A stretch of 64,000 nt of DNA, from assembly GCA_029559035.1 (NCBI GenBank), contig JAKQCT010000032.1, forward strand, positions 53,368-117,367. Direction: 5' to 3'. Every line of letters starts with the position of its first letter. The stretch's first letter is position 1. Source of the DNA: Acidobacteriota bacterium (lineage in GTDB: Bacteria; Acidobacteriota; UBA4820). Made by a program: the position numbers and the translations under genes. Positions 7,728 through 16,821 of this stretch are shown one piece after another. A model generated the notes under the pieces. The model saw only the letters and a list, made by a program, of their open reading frames with translations, made no database searches and had not been told where the DNA came from.

Positions 7728-9280
7728 TCTGCCTCCTTCTCAGGCCTGGTAAGCCATTTTGCAGAGACAAAGATCAGCCCCATCGCCAGGTACGCGATGA
7801 AGAACCGGTAATGCGGCGAAAGATTCATAACGGTATCCGACTGCTGAACGGAATAATTGTGCATCAGGCCCGTCAGGCATATGGCCGCGCCTATGAAGGA
7901 TGACGCTCCTGCTTTCGCGAACTTCCTTTCTATTACAAAGACGGTGATAGCCGAAAGGATCATCGCGCTGAATATGAACCCCTGTTCCAGCGCGAACGCG
8001 CCTTCGATCCAGGTATCGGAAGAGTGGAACATCTCGATCATCTTGTCAGAGAACGGGTTCGAGGCTGTCCCCGCCCCGCCTGCCCTGAGGCCGGTCTTGG
8101 CCATCATAGCCCCCCAGGCGGCGAGCGAAGGCAGGAGCCCTACGACGACGGCGGGAGCGTGCGCCCTTGGAGTCGCGGAGAAAGCCTGCGCCGAGATCAC
8201 GATCCCAATCCAGAGGACGATCGCCATTCCCGCGTCGACAGGCACCGCCCACGCTATCGCAGAGAAGGTCCCGGAGAAGCACACGGCCGTGAAGAAGACC
8301 CCGTTGAGTACGGAATATCCCGCGCGGGCTCCCAGCGCCTTCCAGCCTGGATGGCCGATGTAAAGAGTGGTCGGGAAACAGGACCCAAAAAAGGCGGCCG
8401 CAAGTGTACCCAGGCCGTTCACCGCAAGCGAAGGGGCTGTCGGGTAAGAGTCTCCGGCGGCTTCCGCGGATTCTATGTTCTGCAGGGACCCAATCAGGTT
8501 GAAAAGGCCCATCGGGATGATCACCGACAGGTAAGGCAAAATATATTCTCCCGAGAATGCCTCCAGGATCCCGGAAACAGCGGGGACGGGAAAATAGAGC
8601 CCGGGAGCCAGAGTAGCCGCCCCCTGTGGAGCTATCCCGGTAAGCCAGGAAAGCAAAGCGCCTACCGAAACGGCGACGAGCCCTCCCGGAAGGCCCAAAA
8701 GGAACTTCACTCTACCGAAATAGGTCAGGAGTATGATGGCAAGGGTGACCAGACCGACCAGAGGATGTGCGAAGGTCCTCAGCAAAAACCCGATGGAAAT
8801 GAATCCGAGCGCTATGCCCGAAAGTGTCGAAAGAAGGGCGGCCCTCGGAGTGGCCCTCCGCACTCTCTCTGCTACGAACGCGCCGGCAAATTCTATGAGT
8901 CCCGAACCTATGCACGCGACAAGGCCGGCCTTCCACGCCGCCATGTAAGGCTGTGGCAGGCCGGCAGCTTCGGCGGAAAGCTTCGCGGGAAGCATGACAA
9001 GAAAGACATAGCCGAAAAGCGATACGGTGTTGATACCGTAGGGAAGCGCGCAGTGGTCCTTCCTGCCCGTCTTTTCCGCGAGCTTCTTCGCCTGCCAAGA
9101 ATAATAGAGGTTGCCGAAGATAAGCGAAACCGCCACTCCCGGAAGGACGCGGCTGTAGACGAAAGCCCTCGGGAATCCAAGCACGCCTGTCATGAGGGCC
9201 TCGATGAGCAGCACCTGCACAAGGTTGTCGAGCGCCAGCCCGAAGAACCCGTCTATGTCGCCTTTCACGAAAAGCTTCAT
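7724..9280 (-). CDS. NCS2-family permease (xanthine/uracil/purine-type)
   Basis: Integral inner-membrane transporter of 518 residues with about 12-14 hydrophobic segments. The N-terminal DGFFGLALDNLVQVLLI and the PYGINTVSLFGYVFL segment resemble the uracil/xanthine permease superfamily (AzgA/NCS2 branch). Proton-coupled nucleobase import is the family role; the actual substrate is not resolved. Upstream SD sequence is weak. The gene overlaps the nitrilase-family amidase by 4 bp, suggesting transport and hydrolysis of the same nitrogen compound. It is divergent from the zinc-finger gene at 9431. Confidence 0.8.
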   Translation of the reverse strand: MKLFVKGDIDGFFGLALDNLVQVLLIEALMTGVLGFPRAFVYSRVLPGVAVSLIFGNLYYSWQAKKLAEKTGRKDHCALPYGINTVSLFGYVFLVMLPAKLSAEAAGLPQPYMAAWKAGLVACIGSGLIEFAGAFVAERVRRATPRAALLSTLSGIALGFISIGFLLRTFAHPLVGLVTLAIILLTYFGRVKFLLGLPGGLVAVSVGALLSWLTGIAPQGAATLAPGLYFPVPAVSGILEAFSGEYILPYLSVIIPMGLFNLIGSLQNIESAEAAGDSYPTAPSLAVNGLGTLAAAFFGSCFPTTLYIGHPGWKALGARAGYSVLNGVFFTAVCFSGTFSAIAWAVPVDAGMAIVLWIGIVISAQAFSATPRAHAPAVVVGLLPSLAAWGAMMAKTGLRAGGAGTASNPFSDKMIEMFHSSDTWIEGAFALEQGFIFSAMILSAITVFVIERKFAKAGASSFIGAAICLTGLMHNYSVQQSDTVMNLSPHYRFFIAYLAMGLIFVSAKWLTRPEKEAE

Positions 9281-9370
9281 CCGGCATCCGTCCAGAACAT
9301 GATTTTATAACATGAATGGCCGGGATGCGAACACATCCCCTGATTACCGTGTCTCCTTCAACACATCCGA

Positions 9371-9399
9371 TTGACAGGATTTCCGATGTCATATAAAAT
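9371..9399 (+). promoter_or_regulatory. Strong sigma70-like promoter
   Basis: TTGACA at 9371-9376 and TAAAAT at 9394-9399 are separated by 17 bp, a near-consensus housekeeping promoter. It is followed by GGAGG at 9421-9425 and the ATG at 9431 of the zinc-finger protein. Confidence 0.75.
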
Positions 9400-9430
9400 A
9401 ACGACTACTGTTTGAGCAGTGGAGGTTTGC

Positions 9431-10057
9431 ATGATCCAGGATTTTACTTGCCCGTCTTGCGGAAACAAATTTTCACTTCCCGCGGAAAAGATCGCGCCGC
9501 AGGGTTCCCGCGGCAAATGCAACGGATGCTCTAAATCCCTGATGGTGTTCCGCGACGGGCACGCCGTCGTCGCGGAATCCGACAAACCCCAGGCGGTACC
9601 GCAGGTCAGTCGTGAGGACCAGGACCCCCCGATCTGGCAGGTCCGCCTCAAGGAGATGCAGGTCACGCTCAAGACCCCCTTCAGGCTGGCCGACATCAGG
9701 AACATGATACTGGAAGGAAAACTGACCCTGGAGGACGAGGCGGCAATCCAGGGCGCAGGTTGGCTCCCCCTGAAGGCATATGACGCCATGGACCCGTTCT
9801 GGGCGGAGAAAGCTATTAAGGAAAGAGAGGAATTCGGCGATCTCGACCATTGCGTCAACCATCCATCGAGCCCTTCAAAATGGCGCTGCCCCAAATGCCT
9901 GAAGTTCTTCTGCGAACAGTGCGTCGAGAACAAGCCCTACGTGGAAGGGGGAGAACCACACTATGTCTGCAAGACCTGCGACATGGACCTCATGCCGCTC
10001 AAGAGAAAAGGTTTCGGGCTGGGTTCGATAATCGGTTCCATCAAAGGCAAAAAATAA
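9431..10057 (+). CDS. Zinc-ribbon / B-box-like zinc finger protein
   Basis: 208 residues; start chosen at 9431 because GGAGG lies 5 bp upstream (the in-frame ATG at 9419 has none). The N-terminus is an MJ0042-type zinc ribbon (FTCPSCGNKF ... GKCNGCSKSL). The middle, about residues 60-120, resembles GYF_2/DUF4339-type modules (WQVRLKEMQVTLKTPFRLAD). The C-terminal part holds a B-box-like Cys/His cluster (HCVNHPSS, CPKCLKFFCEQCV, YVCKTCDMD). No enzymatic motif is seen. The protein is probably a cytosolic adaptor or membrane-proximal scaffold. It is monocistronic: a near-consensus promoter upstream and an intrinsic terminator 31 bp downstream. Confidence 0.8.
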   Translation: MIQDFTCPSCGNKFSLPAEKIAPQGSRGKCNGCSKSLMVFRDGHAVVAESDKPQAVPQVSREDQDPPIWQVRLKEMQVTLKTPFRLADIRNMILEGKLTLEDEAAIQGAGWLPLKAYDAMDPFWAEKAIKEREEFGDLDHCVNHPSSPSKWRCPKCLKFFCEQCVENKPYVEGGEPHYVCKTCDMDLMPLKRKGFGLGSIIGSIKGKK

Positions 10058-10087
10058 TCGATCTTTGCAAGATCGTGATCGAAAAAC

Positions 10088-10115
10088 GAAAGGGGCCGGT
10101 TTTCCGGCCCCTTTC
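10088..10115. terminator. Bidirectional intrinsic terminator
   Basis: Perfect 12-bp stem (10088-10099 with 10104-10115), TTTT loop, flanked by A-rich and T-containing sequence. It lies between the converging zinc-finger gene and the giant repeat-protein gene and can serve both. Confidence 0.85.
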
Positions 10116-10137
10116 AAAGAAGTTCTATCTGATCCGT

Positions 10138-13100
10138 TCAGTCGCCGCCGCAGTTTGTAACCGGAAGATTCCTGGTCACGACTCCATCGCCCGCAGGCCC
10201 GAGATACTCATCGGGGTCTTCGCAGTCGTAACCCTGGACGATATAGTAGAAGCATCTTCCCGCGACGCCCTGAGAGTCATCCTCGGTCGCGTCGAAAACA
10301 AAACCTGTCGCTCCGGTCGAGATCCCGAATCCGCGGCTTCCTATGCAACCGAAGCTGTAAGTGGAAAGATCCGCATTCAAAGCGCGCACCACCCTGTAAT
10401 AATCTGCTCCGGCAATATCCGCCCATTTAAATCCCGTCTTGTCCGTGTTTACAGTTTCTACAACGGGATCCGAAGGCGCGGTACAAGCCACGCAAAGGTC
10501 CGCCGCGGCCAGCGAACCTGAATCGGCGTAGCAGGCTCCGTTGTATGTCCTGACGGCATAGCTATGGGACGCACTGTCACCCGGATCATGAAGGTAAGGA
10601 CTCGTTATATTGGTGGCCACCTGTGAGCCATCTCTCCACAAATCGGTTTGGGTTGCTGGGGATCCCGGGGCGAATGTAACTACCACTCCGTCGCAAACCG
10701 TGGGATTATTGTCCACTACCGACGACAAGCCAGGGGCTGAAGGAGTACCGTTGGCGTCAGTACCTGCCTGAGAAGGAGAATCCGTGTAACACGCTCCGTT
10801 AACCGCCCGGATGACATAGCTGTGAGATGAGTTGTCTCCGGGGGAATAAACCGCACCGGAGCCGTAACCTGTCACCGCCAGGGAGCCGTTGTCGTAAAGG
10901 TCGTGGCTCAACGCTCCGGAACCTGCCGTGTAGGTTATCTGGATTCCGCTTGTGGCGCAAGGGGAGACGTCCGTTATCCCGGTGATGGAAGGCGATCCCG
11001 GGTTTGTACACACGGCGTCCTTAGAAACGACGATTGGCGAAGTTGTGTAACAAGTGCCGTTTATCGCCCTTATCTGGTATGAGTGGTTGTTGCTGTCTCC
11101 CGGACTGTAGGTGTCTCCTGAAACGTAATTCACCTTCACTGTGGAACCGTCCTTCATAAGGTTGTGCCAGGTCGAGGGAGAACCCGGATTGTAGTAAACC
11201 TTGATGCCGGTAAGCGCCGTCGGATCGTTGTCCACTATCGATGTGATGGACGGCTGGGAAGGCGTACCATTCGCGTCCGTCGCGTTCACAGCATTCGAAT
11301 CAGCCGTGCATGCCCCGTTGACCGCCTTTATCACGAACGAGTGGTTCGACGTGTTTCCTGGATTGTAGACAAACGGACTTGATACGTTCGCCTGCGCCAG
11401 CCCCCCGTCAACATAAAGGTCATGCTGCGTAGCAGGGGTTCCCGCCGTAAAGGTGACCGTCACCCCAGTTAGGGCGCATGGGGCTATGTCCGTCACGCTC
11501 GAGATAGAAGGAGCGCTTGGAGCTGTGTTAACATCGGAGCAACTGAGAGTATTGGAGTCAGTATGGCATGTCCCGTTCACCGCCCTTACCACATAATCAT
11601 GGCTCGACGTGTCCCCCGGACTGTACACGTACGGGCTCGTTATGTTCGCTTGTGCCAGTGATCCGTCAACATAAAGATCATGCTGCGTGGCAGGGCTTCC
11701 AGTCGTGTAGGTCACCGTCACTCCACTCAGGGCGCATCCGTTCACATCCAGAACGCTGCTTATTGCCGGAGCGCTGGGGGTCCCGTCCGCGTCGCTTCCG
11801 CTCAGGGCGTTCGAATCGGTCCAGCATGTCCCGTTGACCGCCCGCACAACGTAAGAGTGACTTGCCGTGTCTCCGGGAACATAAGTCACGCCCGAAAGAT
11901 AACCGGTGACTACCGATGTGCCGTCACTATAAAGGTCGTGACTTGCCGCTCCCGACCCATCTGTGAACACCACCTGGATACCGCTCTGAGCGCAGGCGCT
12001 CACGTCGTTCACCGCCGTTACAAGAGGCGCTCCGGGCGTCCCATTTAAATCGGTTCCAGCCTGGGGAGGGGAATCCGTGAAACACGATCCGTCAACCGCG
12101 CGGATGACATAGCTGTGAGAAGAGTTGTCTCCCGGGGAATAAACCGCACCGGAGGCGTAATTCGTCACCGCCAGGGAGCCGTTGTCGTAAAGGTCGTGGC
12201 TCAACGCTCCGGAACCCGCCGTGTAGGTTATCTGGATTCCGCTTGTGGCGCAAGGGGAGACATCCGTTATCCCGGTTATGGAAGGCATACCCGGATCAAC
12301 GCATATCGCGTCCTTGGCCACGACTATTAGAGAGGTAGTGTAACAAGTGCCGTTTATCGCCCTTATCTGGTATGAGTGGTTGTTGCTGTCTCCCGGACTG
12401 TAGGTGTCTCCTGAAACGTAATTCACCTTCACTGTGGAACCGTCCTTCAGAAGGTTGTGCCATGTCGATGGAGAACCCGGATTGTAGTAAACCTTTATGC
12501 CGGTAAGTGCCGTCGGGTCGTTGTCAACGATCGAGGTGATCGACGGCTGGGAAGGCGTACCATTCGCGTCCGTCGCGTTCACAGCATTCGAATCAGCCGT
12601 GCATGCCCCGTTGACCGCTTTTACAACATAGGAGTGGCCAGATGTGTCACCAGGATTATGCACATACGGACTGGTGACATTCGCCTGCGCCAGCCCCCCG
12701 TCAACATAAAGGTCATGCTGCGTAGCAGGGGTTCCCGCCGTAAAGGTGACCGTGACTCCCGTCTGGGCACATGGGGCTATGTCCGTCACGCTCGAGATAG
12801 AAGGAGCACTCGGAGCCGCGTTAACATCGGAGCAACTGAGAGTATTGGAGTCGGTATGGCATGTCCCGTTCACCGCCCTTACCACATAATCATGGCTCGA
12901 CGTGTCCCCCGGACTGTACACGTACGGGCTCGTTATGTTCGCTTGTGCCAGTGATCCGTCAACATAAAGATCATGCTGCGTGGCAGGGGTTCCCGTTGTA
13001 AAAGTTACCGTCACTCCGCTCAGCGCGCATCCGTTCACATCCAGAACGCTGCTTATTGCAGGGGCACCGGGGGTCCCGTCCGCGTCGCTTCCGCTCAGGG

Positions 13101-16100
13101 CGTTCGAATCGGTCCAGCATGTCCCGTTGACCGCCCGCACAACGTAAGAGTGACTTGCCGTGTCTCCGGGAACATAAGTCACGCCCGAAAGATAACCGGT
13201 AACTACCGATGTGCCGTCACTATAAAGGTCGTGACTTGCCGCTCCCAACCCATCTGTGAACACAACCTGGATACCGCTCTGAGCGCAGGCGCTCACGTCG
13301 TTCACCGCCGTTACAAGAGGCGCTCCGGGTTTGTCGTTCGTGTCGGAAAATACTTTCGCCGGGGAATCAGTGCTGCATGATCCGCTTATGGCCCTTATAA
13401 CATAGGAACGGCTGCTATTGCTTGCAGGAGTATAGCTCACAGGACTGCTCACGCCGCTCTGAACGAGAGATCCGTCCACGTAAAGACTGTGGCTTTCGGC
13501 CCCGCTGCCTTCGGCGAACGGGATGGATATTCCATAAGCACATGCGCCACTCGAATCGGTGATCGTTCCGATTACAGGCTCTCCTGGTTTTGTATTTATA
13601 TCGGAAAACGCTTTTCCATCTGAATCTGTTGAGCAGGATCCATTAATAGCTCGAATGACGTATGTATGGCTGTTTGTATCAGCCGGAGTATAAGCCACGG
13701 GACTGGTAACGCCTGTTTGCTTCAGCACTGAATCGACATATAAATTGTGGCTGGTCGCCCCTGCTCCAGACGCGAAAGGAATGCTAATTCCGTACGCGCA
13801 GTTTCCGCTGGTATCCCCTATCGTTCCTATCACCGGCTGCCCCGGCTTGGTATTGATGTCCGAAAAGGTCTTGCCCAAAGAATCAGTCGAACATGTCCCT
13901 TTTATTGCCCTGATCACATAAGTATGGCTGCTAGTGTTTGCCGGTGTGTAGCTCACAGGACTGGTAACCCCGCTTAAAGCAAGAACAGAATCCACATAAA
14001 GGTCATGACTTGTCGCTCCGGCTCCGGACGCGAAAGGAATGCTGATTCCGAGGGCACAATTACCGCTGGTATCCCCTATCGTGCCGATCGTGGGAGCTCC
14101 CGGCTTGTCGTTGGTATCGGAAAAGGCCTTTCCATCGGAATCGGTGTAACAGGTGCCGTACTTTGCCCTGACGACATAAGTATGGCTCGATGTGCTGGCA
14201 GGGGTGTAACTTGCCGGACTCGTCACTCCGCTCTGCGCCAACGACCCGTTTACATAAAGATCGTGGCTGGTGGCGCCGCTTCCCGCCGTGAACGGGATCG
14301 AAATTCCGTAGGCGCACGCCCCGCTGGAGTCTGTTATTGTCCCGATCATCGGGGCGCCCGGCTTTACGTTGGCGTCCGAGAAGGCCTGCGACGTGGAGTC
14401 GTTGTGACAGGTATTGTTGTAGGTTCTGACGATATATGTGTGGCTCGCGGTATTTCCCGGATTGTAGCTGTAAGGGCTTCCCGTCATGGTTGCGACCTCG
14501 ACGCTGTCCACAACCAGCTTGGTCGAGGTGGCCGGGGAACCGGCCGTGTAATAGACCTTGATCCCGCTCTGGGCGCACGCGTCATCGTCCGTGATATTTG
14601 TGATCGAAGGCTTCGAGGGCGTCTGATCCTGATCTGTAAAATTCTTGGACGGCGAGTTCACATAGCAGTCTTCGTAATAGTTCACCGCCCTTATCACGTA
14701 ACTGTGGCTGTTTTCATCCCCGGGATCGTATGAAACCGGGCTTGTCACGCCGGAAACTTCAAGCACGCCGTCCACGTAAAGGTCGTGCCTGGTCGCGGGG
14801 GATCCCTGTGTGAAGGGTATGGATATCCCGTCCTGATCGCAGAGATCAAGATCGGAAATCGTCCCGATGACCGGTTCCGTCATGTCGGGACAGCATCTGT
14901 TCATCGAGCACTGCGGATCGATCGTGTAGGTGACTCTGACATTGTCGATGACCCACGCGTTGTCGTAGGCGGCCGCATAGTAGTGGAACCTTATCTGGAC
15001 GTTCGACGCTCCCGCCGCGTAATCCGTTATGTCGAGCGAAGGACTTCCTATGCATCCGTAATAGCATGTCGTATAATCATTCCTAAGGATGTTCACCCAG
15101 GAACCAGATGTCAGGCTTGATTTTATGTCGACATCGCCTATCTCGTAGGTGGAATTGTCGTACCAGTAAAAAAACCCTTCGTCGAAATCAAGGGTTACCT
15201 CATCCGCGGCGCTGAGATTCAGGACCGGGGTTATCAGCTGTTCGTCCTGTGTGGCCTCCTCCCCGGCGCAGAAGCTGTCCACCTGTGCCACTGGCGCGTT
15301 CAGCGGGGGATCGTTGGGGGCCAAACAGGGGTTGCTCGAGGTCCATGTTGAGGCGTCCGGCGGGCCTTCCCCCCCGGTTCCTCCGTTCACTATCGTCCAG
15401 GTGGCAGGTATCCCGAAGGTAAAATCCTCGTCAAGAACCGTCCCGCCGGGAGATGTCTGGTTCCCGATCGGGACAATGAACGTCTCGTTCCAGCCGGTTG
15501 GTTTTTGCGACGAGGCGATGTGCAGGGTGAACTCGATTTCGGTGGCGCATTCCAGCGTTATGTCGCTGACTGTGAATTTGAAGTGGTTGGACAGCGAGCT
15601 TCCGCTGTTTTCCATGGCTGTGTCGGGAAACGACGCGGAGCCGTCGTTCACGGTGACGCCTGCCGTGGATGTGGTAAGCGTGCCGGTAATGCCTGTCTGG
15701 TTGGCGTTGCCGTCGTTGTAAAGCGTCACGCGGAGCGTGATCTCCTCTCCAGGGTCCACCACCCCGTCGTTTCCGCCCGATCCCATGCCGGTGCAGACAT
15801 CATTGAGGACCGTGTATTCCGTCACCGAAAGATGCGACGCGCAATGCTTGTAAGGGTAGGAAAAGCTGAGGCCCCACGCCTCCAGCGACCCGTCTTCTGT
15901 GTTGTCATAGTTTTCCGCCACCAGCGTCCAGGTCCCGGCGGCGTTCTTGCCCGCCAGATGGCCCAGCTGTCCGTTCGGCTTGAAGTATCCGGTGTAAGGC
16001 GGCGACTGAGCCGTATCCCCGACGTAAAGCTCGGCCTGGTCGTCAAACACCGTCATGTAATAATCCTCTTCTTCCGGATCGCCGTTGTAAAGGCTAAGGG

Positions 16101-16638
16101 GGATGCAGGTGTCGTCGGGAGCGATCAGGCAGAGCGAAAGCGTGTAAACATTCGTCTGAAGCACGCTCCCGATTGTCACGTTAATATCCTCTATGGTCTT
16201 GTTATCCGAAACCGTCAGGGTTGAAGTCACGCTGCCGTTCATGGGAATAGTCTTGGGTACGTCCGTGGAATCATAATCCGGTTGGGTATCCAGTCCCGTT
16301 GCGAATGTGTAGTAAGCCCCTCCGTTGTTGTCGGTCGTGCTCCCGCCTCCGTCCGTCGACATGACGGAAAAATAGTAGGTCGTGCATGTCGAAAGCCCGG
16401 TAAGGGTGATCGAGTGGCTGGTTACCAGCTCGGAACTGCTGACGTAAGAGGCCGGGGGAGTAGAAGTCCCGTAGTAAACCCTGCTCGTGGATGCGGTGTT
16501 GGTGGTCCAGGTGACCGTCGCGGAAGTGCCATACAGGCGCGAGACTTCGACATCGGATATGACCGGAGCGGCAAGCGCCCCCGCAGTGAACAGACATAGT
16601 GCCATTGATACGACCAGGATCTTCGGTAAGCGCCCCAT
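10138..16638 (-). CDS. Giant secreted repeat protein: Fn3, P-domain, CARDB-like, 17 tandem 86-residue repeats
   Basis: 2166 residues; start at 16638 because AAGGAGG precedes it and a signal peptide follows (ILVVSMALCLFTAGALA). Order of domains: fibronectin type III (about 25-115); proprotein-convertase P-like beta-sandwich (about 120-255); CARDB-like module (about 265-370); a MAM-like jelly roll (about 385-570); 17 Ig-like repeats of about 86 residues (about 586-2049), typified by SHDLYVDG and SHSYVVRAVNGTC; and a C-terminal Fn3-like module. Most repeats keep two Cys, probably a disulfide. Repeats 7-11 and 12-16 are near-identical at DNA level. It lies directly downstream of pilY1 but after a terminator. 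Likely a surface adhesin or stalk; ligand unknown. Confidence 0.8.
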   Translation of the reverse strand: MGRLPKILVVSMALCLFTAGALAAPVISDVEVSRLYGTSATVTWTTNTASTSRVYYGTSTPPASYVSSSELVTSHSITLTGLSTCTTYYFSVMSTDGGGSTTDNNGGAYYTFATGLDTQPDYDSTDVPKTIPMNGSVTSTLTVSDNKTIEDINVTIGSVLQTNVYTLSLCLIAPDDTCIPLSLYNGDPEEEDYYMTVFDDQAELYVGDTAQSPPYTGYFKPNGQLGHLAGKNAAGTWTLVAENYDNTEDGSLEAWGLSFSYPYKHCASHLSVTEYTVLNDVCTGMGSGGNDGVVDPGEEITLRVTLYNDGNANQTGITGTLTTSTAGVTVNDGSASFPDTAMENSGSSLSNHFKFTVSDITLECATEIEFTLHIASSQKPTGWNETFIVPIGNQTSPGGTVLDEDFTFGIPATWTIVNGGTGGEGPPDASTWTSSNPCLAPNDPPLNAPVAQVDSFCAGEEATQDEQLITPVLNLSAADEVTLDFDEGFFYWYDNSTYEIGDVDIKSSLTSGSWVNILRNDYTTCYYGCIGSPSLDITDYAAGASNVQIRFHYYAAAYDNAWVIDNVRVTYTIDPQCSMNRCCPDMTEPVIGTISDLDLCDQDGISIPFTQGSPATRHDLYVDGVLEVSGVTSPVSYDPGDENSHSYVIRAVNYYEDCYVNSPSKNFTDQDQTPSKPSITNITDDDACAQSGIKVYYTAGSPATSTKLVVDSVEVATMTGSPYSYNPGNTASHTYIVRTYNNTCHNDSTSQAFSDANVKPGAPMIGTITDSSGACAYGISIPFTAGSGATSHDLYVNGSLAQSGVTSPASYTPASTSSHTYVVRAKYGTCYTDSDGKAFSDTNDKPGAPTIGTIGDTSGNCALGISIPFASGAGATSHDLYVDSVLALSGVTSPVSYTPANTSSHTYVIRAIKGTCSTDSLGKTFSDINTKPGQPVIGTIGDTSGNCAYGISIPFASGAGATSHNLYVDSVLKQTGVTSPVAYTPADTNSHTYVIRAINGSCSTDSDGKAFSDINTKPGEPVIGTITDSSGACAYGISIPFAEGSGAESHSLYVDGSLVQSGVSSPVSYTPASNSSRSYVIRAISGSCSTDSPAKVFSDTNDKPGAPLVTAVNDVSACAQSGIQVVFTDGLGAASHDLYSDGTSVVTGYLSGVTYVPGDTASHSYVVRAVNGTCWTDSNALSGSDADGTPGAPAISSVLDVNGCALSGVTVTFTTGTPATQHDLYVDGSLAQANITSPYVYSPGDTSSHDYVVRAVNGTCHTDSNTLSCSDVNAAPSAPSISSVTDIAPCAQTGVTVTFTAGTPATQHDLYVDGGLAQANVTSPYVHNPGDTSGHSYVVKAVNGACTADSNAVNATDANGTPSQPSITSIVDNDPTALTGIKVYYNPGSPSTWHNLLKDGSTVKVNYVSGDTYSPGDSNNHSYQIRAINGTCYTTSLIVVAKDAICVDPGMPSITGITDVSPCATSGIQITYTAGSGALSHDLYDNGSLAVTNYASGAVYSPGDNSSHSYVIRAVDGSCFTDSPPQAGTDLNGTPGAPLVTAVNDVSACAQSGIQVVFTDGSGAASHDLYSDGTSVVTGYLSGVTYVPGDTASHSYVVRAVNGTCWTDSNALSGSDADGTPSAPAISSVLDVNGCALSGVTVTYTTGSPATQHDLYVDGSLAQANITSPYVYSPGDTSSHDYVVRAVNGTCHTDSNTLSCSDVNTAPSAPSISSVTDIAPCALTGVTVTFTAGTPATQHDLYVDGGLAQANVSSPFVYNPGNTSNHSFVIKAVNGACTADSNAVNATDANGTPSQPSITSIVDNDPTALTGIKVYYNPGSPSTWHNLMKDGSTVKVNYVSGDTYSPGDSNNHSYQIRAINGTCYTTSPIVVSKDAVCTNPGSPSITGITDVSPCATSGIQITYTAGSGALSHDLYDNGSLAVTGYGSGAVYSPGDNSSHSYVIRAVNGACYTDSPSQAGTDANGTPSAPGLSSVVDNNPTVCDGVVVTFAPGSPATQTDLWRDGSQVATNITSPYLHDPGDSASHSYAVRTYNGACYADSGSLAAADLCVACTAPSDPVVETVNTDKTGFKWADIAGADYYRVVRALNADLSTYSFGCIGSRGFGISTGATGFVFDATEDDSQGVAGRCFYYIVQGYDCEDPDEYLGPAGDGVVTRNLPVTNCGGD
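10744..13329 (-). repeat. Tandem duplication of a 1293-bp block (five repeat units) inside the giant gene
   Basis: Copy 1 about 12037-13329 and copy 2 about 10744-12036 are offset by exactly 1293 bp (431 codons, five 86-residue units). Matching landmarks: CGCTCCGGG at 13321 and 12028; GCCAGGGAGCC at 12170 and 10877. The copies differ at scattered bases only, implying a recent unequal crossover that kept the frame. Confidence 0.85.
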
Positions 16639-16770
16639 CTTTGCCTCCTTCATCTCGTATCTCGCCAAACAGCCATCTTCGCCAACCGGAAAACCGCCCG
16701 GGCGCTGAAACCCGCGCCGGCGGAATCGGTCAGGTGGTTCCGAAGCAATTTTACAACACACACGGCCAAA

Positions 16771-16801
16771 GAAAAAAGAGGCGGGGACCACCCGCCTCTT
16801 T
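16771..16801 (-). terminator. Intrinsic terminator after pilY1
   Basis: On the minus strand an 11-bp stem (16801-16791 with 16785-16775) with a 5-nt loop ends in a T run. It lies 21 bp downstream of the pilY1 stop and would separate pilus transcription from the giant repeat gene. Confidence 0.75.
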
Positions 16802-16821
16802 CATCCATTTCGCCGAAGCAC

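Noticed and set aside
10138..14900. Regular DNA repeats that could suggest a CRISPR array
   Set aside because: The period is about 258 bp (86 codons), in frame, and the repeats code for Ig-like units.
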